A stretch of DNA of 11,295 nt from Firmicutes bacterium CAG:145 (GCA_000435715.1 FR882597.1:1-11295), one strand, 5' to 3'. Positions 1-6,698 are shown, counted from the stretch's first letter. Program-made: numbers and translations. The notes: generated by a model from the sequence alone, not told the origin.

Positions 1-1461
1 CAGGATAGCGCGGGCAATGGCAATCCGCTGTTTTTCACCGCCGGAGAAGCGAGAGCCGAAGCTGCCAACCTTCGTGTCATATCCATCTGGCAAAGACATG
101 ATGAAATCATCAATCTGCGCCTCTTTTGCGGCTTCCCGTACTTCTTCCAAAGTAGCATTGCTGCCCATACGGATATTTTCCAGCACACTGTCGCGGGTGA
201 GAAAGGTCTTTTGGAATACGTTAGCTACATTTTTCAAAATGGTATCGTAGTCAAGTTCCTTCACGTTTTTCCCGCCAATCAGCACCTCACCCTCCTGCAC
301 ATCATAGAACCGAGAGATTAGTTCAATCACGGTGCTTTTACCGGCACCAGACTGCCCCACAAGGGCCATGCGTTCCCCATCGCTAATTTTGAGATTGACG
401 CCTTGCAGTACATCGGTCTTGCCATCGTAGGAAAACCGCACATTCCGCAGTTCAATATCATGCCGTTTAGGGAAATCCGTACCACCTTCATAAATGGGAA
501 TACCCAGTATCTCTTTGGTCTTAGTAACAGCGTTCAGCACATTAGCGAAATTTGTTCCTAACTCCTGCAATGGACGGATTTCTGTCAGATACATAGAACC
601 GACATAAACGAACAGCAGAAACGCACTGGCGGCCAGCGAGCCTTTCAGGAAAAACATCCCGCCGATTGGAACCATCAGCAACATCCCGCATTCGATGATA
701 ACAACGAAAGCTGCATAGGGCGGCCCCATACGCCGGGAAGTTCCATTCCACATGGCGTTTTCCTCCTGGATTGCGCCGGAGAATTTTTGAAAGGATTGGC
801 TCCCCATGTTATATGCTTTAATCAGTTTCATGCCGCTGATATATTCAATCATGACAGAGTTCAGCGTGGTAATGGAACGGTTAGCCCGCTCCATCAGGTC
901 ATCCGTATTGCGGAACATCATCCCCATTACCAATACGGCAAGAACCAGAGGGACAAGGGAGATCAATGCCAGCGGAACATTAACTGTCATCAGATAAAGA
1001 AAGATAACTACCGGCCCAACCAGATAGCATACAAGGTCTGGAAGGTTATGTGCCAGGAACAGCTCCAGCTTTTCAATATCTTCATTCAGAACCGTTTTTA
1101 TATCCCCGGTGCGCCGTTCATTCAAAGCCCCTAAAGGCGCTCTGGCCATGTGCTCCGCCACCATGCAGCGCACTTTGAAAAGAGCGCCGTAGGCCCCTTT
1201 GTGGGCCGCCACGCCGGAACAGCCAAACAGGGCAAACCGCAAAGTGACCGCTGCCGCGATCATTTCCACGGTCTGAACAACCAATTCCTGTGTGCAGGTA
1301 TGATTGAATGTGGCATCCATCAGCCGGTAAATCCCAATGTAAGGGACGATAATGCAAAGGCCGCTGACCGCCGATAGAAAAATCGCCAGAAACAGCCAGA
1401 TTTTCTGCTCACCGGCCCAGTGGAGCAGCAAAGCTACTCTGTTTTCTTTTTTCTGTTTCAT
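1..1461 (-). CDS. ABC exporter-fold permease-ATPase fusion, 3' end outside window
   Basis: This is a half-transporter with an N-terminal membrane domain and a C-terminal ATPase domain; two such chains normally pair to form the working transporter. The frame is open for 487 codons from ATG 1461 and leaves the window before Walker B and the H-loop. Residues about 15-310 are hydrophobic helices of the type 1 exporter fold. The ATPase domain starts near residue 334. It has Walker A GQSGAGKST at 369-377, a Q-loop in VFQKTFL, and the signature FSGGEKQR at 472-479, where Phe replaces the usual Leu. The start follows an AAGGAGAGG site inside the end of the upstream ATPase gene, with only 3 bases between the genes, so the two are cotranscribed with the ECF genes. 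Exporter-fold pairs of this kind import siderophores in YbtPQ-type systems, so import is plausible in this context, but export cannot be excluded. A partner half-transporter may lie just beyond the left edge. Confidence 0.93.
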   Translation of the reverse strand, partial: MKQKKENRVALLLHWAGEQKIWLFLAIFLSAVSGLCIIVPYIGIYRLMDATFNHTCTQELVVQTVEMIAAAVTLRFALFGCSGVAAHKGAYGALFKVRCMVAEHMARAPLGALNERRTGDIKTVLNEDIEKLELFLAHNLPDLVCYLVGPVVIFLYLMTVNVPLALISLVPLVLAVLVMGMMFRNTDDLMERANRSITTLNSVMIEYISGMKLIKAYNMGSQSFQKFSGAIQEENAMWNGTSRRMGPPYAAFVVIIECGMLLMVPIGGMFFLKGSLAASAFLLFVYVGSMYLTEIRPLQELGTNFANVLNAVTKTKEILGIPIYEGGTDFPKRHDIELRNVRFSYDGKTDVLQGVNLKISDGERMALVGQSGAGKSTVIELISRFYDVQEGEVLIGGKNVKELDYDTILKNVANVFQKTFLTRDSVLENIRMGSNATLEEVREAAKEAQIDDFIMSLPDGYDTKVGSFGSRFSGGEKQRIAIARAIL

Positions 1462-1464
1462 AGA

Positions 1465-2937
1465 TCACCTCTCCTTTCCATCTGAAACAGAGAACAGCTC
1501 TCTCAATTTCGGGAGGGCATCCATCACAACAGGTACATCATCGGGCATTTCGCCCTCATCAAAATGCAGGACACGGGAGCAGGTTCGGCAAACAAACTCA
1601 AAATCATGGGTAACGATGAAAATAACCTTTCCCATATCAGACAATCGCCGGATCAGCCCTGCCACCTGCGCCATGCTGTCAAAGTCCAGGCCACTGGTCG
1701 GTTCATCGAATACAAGCAAGTCCTTTCCGCAGATCATGCTGACCGCAACAGCCACCCGTTGCTTTTGACCGCCGGACAGGGTGTTCGGGTGTCGCTCCCG
1801 GTAAGCAGCAAGCCCCAATTCCTCCAGTGTTTCCGCCACTAATTTTTGATTAGGATTGCGGATACCAAAGGAACACTCTGCCTCCACACTATCGGCAAAA
1901 AGCTCGTAGTTCACATTCTGCATCACCATATAGGAGCGTTTCAGCCTTCTCTTGCGCTCCATCGGCTTTCCTTCCCAGAGAAATTGCCCATCGCAGTCCT
2001 TATACAGTCCGCACAAGGCGCGGGAAAAGATCGTTTTGCCAGCTCCGTTATGACCAACTACGCCGATCACTTCTCCCTTTGCGGCAGAGAGGGAAATATG
2101 ATGTAAAATTGTCCTCTTTTTGTAGCGGAGTGTTACATCTTGAAGTTCAAGTATGGGAGATGGAATAGGAAGGTACTTCTGTGGAGGAAGTACCTCTGTC
2201 AAATCTACCGCTCGCAGCCCCATGTGTTCACGCTCGGCTTCTGGTAATTTGCGAAATTCCTCCGGCGTATAAATTTTTTTGATTTGCCCTTGTTCCAGAT
2301 AAATAATGCGGTCTGCAAGCTCCATCAGGTAGTACAGCCGGTGTTCCGCAATTAAAATCGTTTTGCCCTGGCTTTTTATCAGCCGCAGGTGTTCTTTCAA
2401 TTCTTGAATGGAAGTCATGTCCAGGTTAGAAGATGGCTCGTCCAGCAGATAAATTGTCGGGTTCATAGCGTAGACAGAAGCAAAAGCAACTTTCTGCTTT
2501 TCACCGCCGGACAATTCAAAAATATTCCGTCTCCGCAGCTTCTGGATATGCAGATCCTCTGTTGTCTGTTCCACCCGTACGGCCAATTCTCTGGGTGGGT
2601 GGGCCTCATTCTCAATACCGAAGGCAATCTCGCTGTCTGTGTCCACATTGAAAAATTGTGTCCGTGGATTTTGAAAGACCGAACCAACTTTTGCAGCAAT
2701 CTGGTACATAGGAAGATGACTGATTTCCTGACCGTCTACCAGCACGCGACCATGAAGTTTCCCTTGGTAAAACTGTGGGATCAATCCATTAACCAGGCGT
2801 GTAACCGTTGTTTTGCCACACCCGCTGCGCCCACAGAACAGGACGCATTCTCCATCTGCAATTTTCAGATTGATGTTATACAGGCCATCATGTTCCTGCC
2901 CATCATAAGAAAAGGATACGTTTTCAAGTTCAATCAA
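1465..2937 (-). CDS. ECF transporter double ATPase (two fused ABC domains)
   Basis: This 490-residue cytoplasmic protein carries both ATPase domains of an energy-coupling-factor importer in one chain; many ECF systems use two separate proteins, EcfA1 and EcfA2. Domain 1 has Walker A GRSGCGKTT at 36-44, Q89, signature LSGGEKQ at 142-148, Walker B ending in DEP with E167, and H199. Domain 2 has Walker A GHNGAGKT at 295-302, Q340, LSGGQKQ at 387-393, E412 and H444. Both sites therefore look competent for ATP hydrolysis. I chose the TTG start at 2937 because GGGGAGGTG lies 7 bases upstream and because it gives the family-typical beginning MIELENVSFSYDG. The start overlaps the EcfT stop as TTGA, a sign of translational coupling. 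A GTG at 2961 would add eight residues but has no ribosome site. The gene lies between EcfT and the exporter-fold gene in one operon. Confidence 0.93.
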   Translation of the reverse strand: MIELENVSFSYDGQEHDGLYNINLKIADGECVLFCGRSGCGKTTVTRLVNGLIPQFYQGKLHGRVLVDGQEISHLPMYQIAAKVGSVFQNPRTQFFNVDTDSEIAFGIENEAHPPRELAVRVEQTTEDLHIQKLRRRNIFELSGGEKQKVAFASVYAMNPTIYLLDEPSSNLDMTSIQELKEHLRLIKSQGKTILIAEHRLYYLMELADRIIYLEQGQIKKIYTPEEFRKLPEAEREHMGLRAVDLTEVLPPQKYLPIPSPILELQDVTLRYKKRTILHHISLSAAKGEVIGVVGHNGAGKTIFSRALCGLYKDCDGQFLWEGKPMERKRRLKRSYMVMQNVNYELFADSVEAECSFGIRNPNQKLVAETLEELGLAAYRERHPNTLSGGQKQRVAVAVSMICGKDLLVFDEPTSGLDFDSMAQVAGLIRRLSDMGKVIFIVTHDFEFVCRTCSRVLHFDEGEMPDDVPVVMDALPKLRELFSVSDGKER

Positions 2938-3659
2938 CCGATGACACCTCCCCGCATACACAGTTCAAAAATCAGATAAACCACAGCGACAACCATAACC
3001 ACCCAATCGGCAATTCCACACTTTATCTGAACAAGGCAGGTGCGTGGATTAGGATTTTCTATTCCGCGGGTAACAGAAGCGATGGAAAGTTCATCTGCTG
3101 CTTTCGAGGCCGTCATCATCAATGGAACATAGATACACTCTACCGTCATTCCCGGATGGGTCAAAAAACCCCAAAAAGAAGGGGAAACATCTCTCATCCG
3201 CATAGCGTCCTTGATATATCGCCAATCCTCCTGAATCGTAGGGATATAGCGCAGCATGACCGCCAATGGGATCACTAATTTCTTCGGCGCATGGATGCGG
3301 TTCATCGCAGACAGGAACTCACTCACCTTTGTTGTAGACAGCACAATACCTGCCAACATCCCACAAGCGTAGACTTTATGAAACAGACCTAAAAAGGCGA
3401 TGAACATAGTCCGCAGCGTCCCTGTCATTTCAGCCATGAACCAGACCGTCAGGACGCAGATTACAGCATAGAAGCATACTACCTTAATGACATATTTCCA
3501 TTTTCCAAAGAAGACCCCCAATGCCGCAATCAGCACAACAAGGGCAAACTGATATGTTAGTGAAGGGGCGAGCATAGACGCCAAAACACAGATTAGAATA
3601 AGAAAGAGCTTGGCTCGTGGGTCAAGCCAAAGACCTTTCTTATGGCGTTCACCGCTCAT
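2934..3659 (-). CDS. ECF transporter coupling membrane protein (EcfT)
   Basis: This 241-residue membrane protein belongs to the EcfT/CbiQ family, which links the substrate-binding S component to the two ATPase domains. Hydrophobic helices lie at about 17-50, 56-75, 84-108 and 217-235. The cytoplasmic coupling region holds two short Arg-containing helices: AMRMRDV at 152-158 and SVTRGIE at 195-201. They correspond to the two Ala-Arg-Gly-type motifs that dock into the ATPase grooves; the second keeps Arg-Gly, while the first has Arg-Asp instead. The length is normal for the family. The ATG overlaps the S-component stop as ATGA, and the stop overlaps the ATPase start as TTGA, so S, T and A are translationally coupled in that order. 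The dedicated set suggests a transporter that does not share a housekeeping EcfT. Confidence 0.92.
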   Translation of the reverse strand: MSGERHKKGLWLDPRAKLFLILICVLASMLAPSLTYQFALVVLIAALGVFFGKWKYVIKVVCFYAVICVLTVWFMAEMTGTLRTMFIAFLGLFHKVYACGMLAGIVLSTTKVSEFLSAMNRIHAPKKLVIPLAVMLRYIPTIQEDWRYIKDAMRMRDVSPSFWGFLTHPGMTVECIYVPLMMTASKAADELSIASVTRGIENPNPRTCLVQIKCGIADWVVMVVAVVYLIFELCMRGGVIG

Positions 3660-4267
3660 GCCGTGATACCCGCCTTTTCAAACTGCTTTTTCAGCATTTT
3701 GCAGCCTACAAAGGCGCTGATCGCAGATGTAATGATAGCGGTGGCAAACATTGCAATCAGGATGCCGGTGTTAGCGGTTGCCTGCATGGTGTCGATGTAG
3801 CTCTGTTCGGTTCCATTACCCAGCATTGTCTGCGCCCAGCCGTTGGGGTCAGCAAAGAAAACGATATACGATCCAGTACCGCCGAGGGAGAACAGGATAT
3901 AAGACAGGCTGTTAAGTTTCTTGTTTTTGTACTGCCCTGCACCGGCAACAAAGTCAGCGACAATCGCCATAATCAGATAGCCCAGTGCAAAGGCCCAGTG
4001 CATACCAGTCACGAACCAAATAACACCGATAATAACACCCATTATGGATAGGCTCCAACGCTTATGTACTTTTGCAATCAATAAAAGATAAATGGGACCA
4101 GCAAGTAGTCCACTTTCCGCTGGCATGAAAAAAGTAAACACAGGATTGGTCGCAAAGAAGATACCGCCCACTAATACAAAGACAAATAAAAGAGCGGTAA
4201 AGATACCTGTTGTTACTAAATCTTTCACTGTCAGACCCTTGTTCATAGAATTTGCTTGATTACTCAT
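3656..4267 (-). CDS. ECF transporter substrate-binding (S) membrane component, Trep_Strep/MptD type
   Basis: This 203-residue, very hydrophobic protein has about five or six membrane helices (about 19-42, 54-66, 72-89, 92-110, 121-139 and 166-189) and a short basic C-terminal tail. The opening MSNQANSMNKGLTVKDLV followed by TTGIFTALLF, and the conserved-looking MHWAFALGYLIMAIVADF stretch at about 89-106, match my memory of the Trep_Strep (MptD) family of putative ECF S components. Such proteins bind the small-molecule substrate and confer specificity; the ligand of this family is not firmly known. It is the first gene of the operon. Its ATG has a clear AGGAGG site 6 bases upstream. It is divergent from the AraC-type regulator, which probably controls it. 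A metallophore ligand is inferred only from the neighbours. Confidence 0.88.
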   Translation of the reverse strand: MSNQANSMNKGLTVKDLVTTGIFTALLFVFVLVGGIFFATNPVFTFFMPAESGLLAGPIYLLLIAKVHKRWSLSIMGVIIGVIWFVTGMHWAFALGYLIMAIVADFVAGAGQYKNKKLNSLSYILFSLGGTGSYIVFFADPNGWAQTMLGNGTEQSYIDTMQATANTGILIAMFATAIITSAISAFVGCKMLKKQFEKAGITA

Positions 4268-4454
4268 TTTAATCCTCCTACCTTTCGTTGTCTTGACTCG
4301 ACAAGTGGTTTGTGATATTCTTTGGTTAGATGCTGCTAACCGTCATCTAATACAGTACGCTTGTGTCGAACAACATTCAATAGGTTTCGGCGATATTCGT
4401 CCGTTCCTTTCAAAAGTTCGTCCAATCATTGCAAAAAGGAGGCGGTCTATTTTC
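4268..4454. promoter_or_regulatory. Divergent control region between ECF operon and AraC regulator
   Basis: These 187 bases separate two divergent starts and must hold both promoters. I see an inverted repeat GGTTAG-N6-CTAACC at 4324-4341. I also see two direct copies of CTTGNNTCGA, at 4292-4301 and 4360-4369, the first of which sits in a partly palindromic CTTGACTCGACAAG. Ribosome sites are present on both sides: AGGAGG for the S component, and AAAAGGAGG at 4435-4442 for the regulator, 12 bases before its ATG, which is somewhat long. No good -35/-10 pair stands out for either direction, as is common for promoters that need an AraC-family activator. Use of the repeats as operators is inference. 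Confidence 0.5.
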
Positions 4455-5566
4455 ATGTCTGAAATTATCGACCAGTTTTATACACATCTTCTGATTGGAC
4501 ACGGTTTTATCCGTGACCCGGACGACCAGCAATATGGGCCGTTAGGTGACTGCTGGAAACTTTCTCCCGAAGTCGGAGAAGGCTCCTACTGGACTTATGG
4601 ACAGAAAGACTTATATGATATTAAAATCCACAACTTTTCCTTCCACGAAGATTTCATGCTGGAATGCTCCCTGCCGGAATGTCTGAGTATCACACGGTAT
4701 GACTCTATTTCCGGGGAGGAACTATCTCCATACCGCAGGCTGTCTGCCGGTTGTATCAAAACATTTATCGGGGGATTAACTTTTCCTTCCACGAAGATTT
4801 CATGTTGGAATGCTCCATGCCGGAATGTCTGAGTATCACTCGGTATGACTCTATTTCCGGGGAGGAATTATCTCCATACCGTAGGCTGTCTGCCGGTTGT
4901 ATCAAAACATTTATCGGGGGATATGCTCCATACAAGGCTTTGATCCATAAAAACATTCCGATCCGTTCGGTTGGGATTGAGATTGCACCGGCATATTATG
5001 AGGATTACCTAAAAAAACTGTACCCGGAGGCACAGATCAATCCTGTGGATGCCTTTCGGAAGATCGACCAGACCTCCGATTTTCCAGAAATGTCGCGGCT
5101 ACTCACGGAAATTAAAGACTATCGAGGGGAAGGGGTTGCCGCAAAACTTTTTTATGAGGGGAAAGTTGCAGAAGCTGTTTCAATGGTAGTGGAATACCAG
5201 AAAAAACATCCTGATAAACCAGCCCATAAGCTCTCACAGCAGGATATAGAAAGCATCCAAACAGTTGCAGCTTATCTTAGCGACCACTATGCTTCTGATA
5301 TTCCATTGGAACGGCTGACGCAGATTGCTTGTATGGGAACAACAAAGCTGAAAAGCTGTTTTAAGAAATTTTACGACTGTACTATTACAGAGTATGTTCA
5401 GCAGAGGCGTATGAGCCAGGCAGAATATCTGCTGGCATACACAGAACTGACAGTAGGACAGGTTGCCCAAACAGTGGGTTATTCCACTTCAAGCCGGTTT
5501 GCGGAATTATTCCGCAAAAGCACTGGTCTATTACCACTTGAATATAGAAAGTTAACTCAAAAATAG
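4455..5566 (+). pseudogene. AraC-family transcriptional regulator, frameshifted by a 146-base tandem duplication
   Basis: The reading frame from ATG 4455 (MSEIIDQFYTHL) runs through the sensory domain and ends early at TGA 4830-4832. The rest continues in another frame to 5566. The cause is an imperfect tandem duplication of 146 bases (not a multiple of three). Removing one copy leaves exactly 966 bases, an open gene of 321 residues, which fits the size of PchR/YbtA-like regulators. The C-terminal part is a typical AraC DNA-binding domain with two helix-turn-helix units: the first within SDIPLERLTQIACMGTTKLK, the second around VGQVAQTVGYSTSSRFAELF, then the family ending GLLPLEYRK. The remaining protein of about 125 residues would lack DNA binding. 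The gene is divergent from the ECF operon, which it would be expected to control. It may be a dead gene, a switchable locus or an assembly artefact. The region after the duplication has no good start site of its own. Confidence 0.88.
4632..4922 (+). repeat. Imperfect tandem duplication (2 x 145 bp, period 146)
   Basis: Bases 4632-4776 and 4778-4922 are the same except at five positions. In the regulator's frame four differences are silent (CTG/TTG, ACA/ACT, CTA/TTA, CGC/CGT) and one changes Leu to Met. A single extra T (4777) lies between the copies. The repeated part encodes residues N60 to G107 of the regulator's sensory domain. Confidence 0.97.
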
Positions 5567-5602
5567 ATTTATTAAGCTTCATTCAAGTTACTGGCAAGCA
5601 AT

Positions 5603-5622
5603 GCAATCTTACGTAAGATTGC
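5603..5622. repeat. Perfect 20-bp palindrome
   Basis: GCAATCTTACGTAAGATTGC reads the same on both strands without a spacer. It lies 37 bases after the regulator stop. No T-run follows on either side, so it is a poor terminator. It could be a protein-binding site or a recombination site; the role is unknown. Confidence 0.85.
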
Positions 5623-5627
5623 GTATT

Positions 5628-5659
5628 TAGCAGAAATCCCGTTTCCGGAATTCCTGCTA
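5628..5659. repeat. Imperfect inverted repeat (13-base arms, 6-base loop)
   Basis: The arms TAGCAGAAATCCC and GGAATTCCTGCTA pair at 11 of 13 positions around the loop GTTTCC; the two exceptions can form wobble pairs in RNA on one strand. Shorter outer arms CAAGCA (5595-5600) and TGCTTG (5661-5666) enclose it and the palindrome, giving a nested foldable structure of about 70 bases. No T-run follows. Confidence 0.65.
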
Positions 5660-5764
5660 ATGCTTGTTGGTGACATATCCCCAAACCCCTGAGATCATTG
5701 CCGGTGGCAATGGCTGCGCGTTCCGTTGGAACACTGAAAAACTCACATTTACTATTTTGAAAAG

Positions 5765-5808
5765 AAAAAATGCCATGCAATCGGCGAACCTTTTGCATAG
5801 CATTTTTT
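5765..5808. terminator. Bidirectional intrinsic terminator
   Basis: The arms at 5765-5780 and 5793-5808 pair at 15 of 16 positions (AAAAAATGCCATGCAA against TTGCATAGCATTTTTT) around a 12-base loop. A-rich sequence on the left and T-rich sequence on the right allow termination in both directions. It lies between the convergent regulator (plus) and PepSY gene (minus) and can serve both. Confidence 0.85.
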
Positions 5809-5851
5809 GTTTTTCCCGTTTACCTGGCGTAAGTCATAAGTTTTGTGATAT

Positions 5852-5878
5852 TTCCTTATGGGCTACCGCCATTAGGAA
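5852..5878. repeat. Inverted repeat downstream of the PepSY gene
   Basis: TTCCTTATGG and CCATTAGGAA pair at 9 of 10 positions around a 7-base loop. It lies 15 bases past the PepSY stop on the minus strand but is not followed by a T-run there, so it is a weak terminator candidate at best, or a 3'-end stabilising stem. Confidence 0.5.
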
Positions 5879-5892
5879 GCCCTTTCTTTATA

Positions 5893-6549
5893 TCAGTTGT
5901 CTATGTCCTTATCTACGATAACTCCGTCTGTAGCTGAAATCTCGTAGGAGTATTCAAAATCCCCGCTGACGAATTCTATATCGTATAGATATATGCCGTC
6001 GTCTCTGTCCAGCTTGGCTTTGGTAAACGTGGCGGCGGAAGAATCGATTCCGGCGTCCTGAAGCGCCAGCTCTTTGGCCTTGTCTACTCCTATATAATTT
6101 GAAGCGTCAGACGCTGATCCTGTATTTCCACCTGTCTGAGAGGAATTGTTCTGATCCTGGCCGGCAGCCTGATCATTTGCAGAAGCTGAAGAATCAAAGC
6201 CGCCAAGCTGACCTCCGGCGTACTCTCTATCTACTTCGATTATCGTTCCATCACCGGAACTTATGACATAATCATAGTCGTAACCTCCGGCTCTGAACTC
6301 GATCTCATATACGCTGAGGCCGTCGTCTCTGTCAAAGTGACCTCTCATCAGCGTAGCTTCTGACTCTTTGAAACCTGCGTTCTCAAGAGCGATCTGCGTA
6401 GCCTTTTCAAGACCTATGCCCTGATTATTCATAACCGACGCACCTACTTTTATTGCGGCAAAGGCCAGCAGAGCTAAAATAGCTATTACGCATACGGCAA
6501 ACACGGCTATTCTTGCCGGTGAGCTTAACATATTTTTTAACTTATTCAT
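5893..6549 (-). CDS. Membrane-anchored protein with two PepSY domains
   Basis: The protein has 218 residues. A basic N-terminus is followed by one membrane helix at about 13-36, with no lipobox, so the rest is probably outside the cell, anchored by an uncleaved signal. Two PepSY domains lie at about 44-108 and 152-216. Each begins with an IG(L/V)(E/D)KA helix and carries the motif DRDDG followed by Y(E/D)IEF (73-77 and 181-185). They are joined by a Gly/Ser/Gln/Asn-rich linker (about 110-150). PepSY domains are known in protease propeptides and in envelope proteins, where they are thought to inhibit or modulate partners; the partner here is unknown. I chose ATG 6549 because GGGGG lies 6 bases upstream; the frame is open further, but that would overlap the promoter. 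It lies downstream of a two-component operon with its own promoter and so may be a target or modulator of that system. Confidence 0.88.
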   Translation of the reverse strand: MNKLKNMLSSPARIAVFAVCVIAILALLAFAAIKVGASVMNNQGIGLEKATQIALENAGFKESEATLMRGHFDRDDGLSVYEIEFRAGGYDYDYVISSGDGTIIEVDREYAGGQLGGFDSSASANDQAAGQDQNNSSQTGGNTGSASDASNYIGVDKAKELALQDAGIDSSAATFTKAKLDRDDGIYLYDIEFVSGDFEYSYEISATDGVIVDKDIDN

Positions 6550-6575
6550 AATTGTCCCCCTTCTATTACTCTTTG

Positions 6576-6621
6576 ATCTTATGCTGTCATTATAGGATGT
6601 CAAGATTAAAGAAAAATTAAA
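6576..6621 (-). promoter_or_regulatory. PepSY gene promoter with 11-bp-period direct repeat
   Basis: On the minus strand a perfect -35 TTGACA (6603-6598) is followed after 16 bases by TAAGAT (6581-6576), about 26 bases before the start codon. A TATAAT at 6594-6589 is an alternative -10 but has a poor -35. Directly upstream on the plus strand lie GATTAAA (6604-6610) and ATTAAA (6616-6621), an 11-bp direct repeat; a third ATTAAA follows at 6622-6627. Such spacing fits an OmpR/PhoB-family regulator dimer. The surrounding sequence is very A/T-rich, which weakens the case for the repeat taken alone. Confidence 0.6.
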
Positions 6622-6648
6622 ATTAAAAAAATTTTAAAAAGTGGATTT

Positions 6649-6694
6649 AAAAATAAAAACAGTCAGGCGGATATAGATACTTTAGCCTGACTGT
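6649..6694 (-). terminator. Intrinsic terminator of the trx-regulator-kinase operon
   Basis: Perfect 10-base arms, ACAGTCAGGC (6659-6668) and GCCTGACTGT (6685-6694), enclose a 16-base loop, followed on the minus strand by a T-rich tract (6659 down to 6649). It begins 4 bases past the kinase stop and separates that operon from the PepSY gene. Confidence 0.88.
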
Positions 6695-6698
6695 CTTG

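Larger units (their letters stand above)
5567..5892. other. Gene-free junction between the two blocks
   Basis: These 326 bases lie between the ends of two convergent genes. Short open frames on either strand have no ribosome site or recognisable domain, so I call no gene. The interval holds a perfect 20-bp palindrome, an imperfect hairpin, a strong A/T-flanked terminator and another inverted repeat, listed separately. Isoleucine codon choice changes across it: ATA is scarce in the AraC and ECF genes and abundant in the PepSY, kinase and RND genes. It may be the edge of an acquired segment, but no integrase or direct-repeat attachment site is visible in the window. Confidence 0.55.

Noticed and set aside
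2389..2979. Plus-strand open frame of 196 codons opposite the double ATPase
   Set aside because: It is antisense to clear ATPase motifs, with no ribosome site and no plausible protein features.
4293..4454. Upstream extension of the AraC reading frame from TTG 4293
   Set aside because: No ribosome site precedes it, it would cover the whole divergent promoter region, and ATG 4455 with AAAAGGAGG upstream gives a normal family N-terminus.
4751..5566. The second part of the regulator as an independent gene from TTG 4751
   Set aside because: No ribosome site lies before the TTG or the nearby ATGs, the first residues come from the duplication junction, and the product is a regulator that lacks its N-terminus. 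It is better described as part of a frameshifted gene.
5567..5892. Attachment site of an integrative element
   Set aside because: There is no integrase gene, no tRNA end and no matching direct repeat elsewhere in the window. The boundary idea rests only on composition and inverted repeats.
5583..5921. Short open frames on both strands in the junction as genes
   Set aside because: They run through the palindrome and terminator stems, have no ribosome site and show no recognisable domain.
6550..6603. N-terminal extension of the PepSY protein
   Set aside because: The added 18 residues would be encoded by the promoter itself (TTGACA at 6603-6598), and ATG 6549 has a proper ribosome site and signal-anchor start.
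6611..6660. A/T-rich tract as a replication origin or curved-DNA element
   Set aside because: It is explained by the T-run of the kinase terminator and the promoter region of the PepSY gene; no DnaA boxes or iterons are visible.
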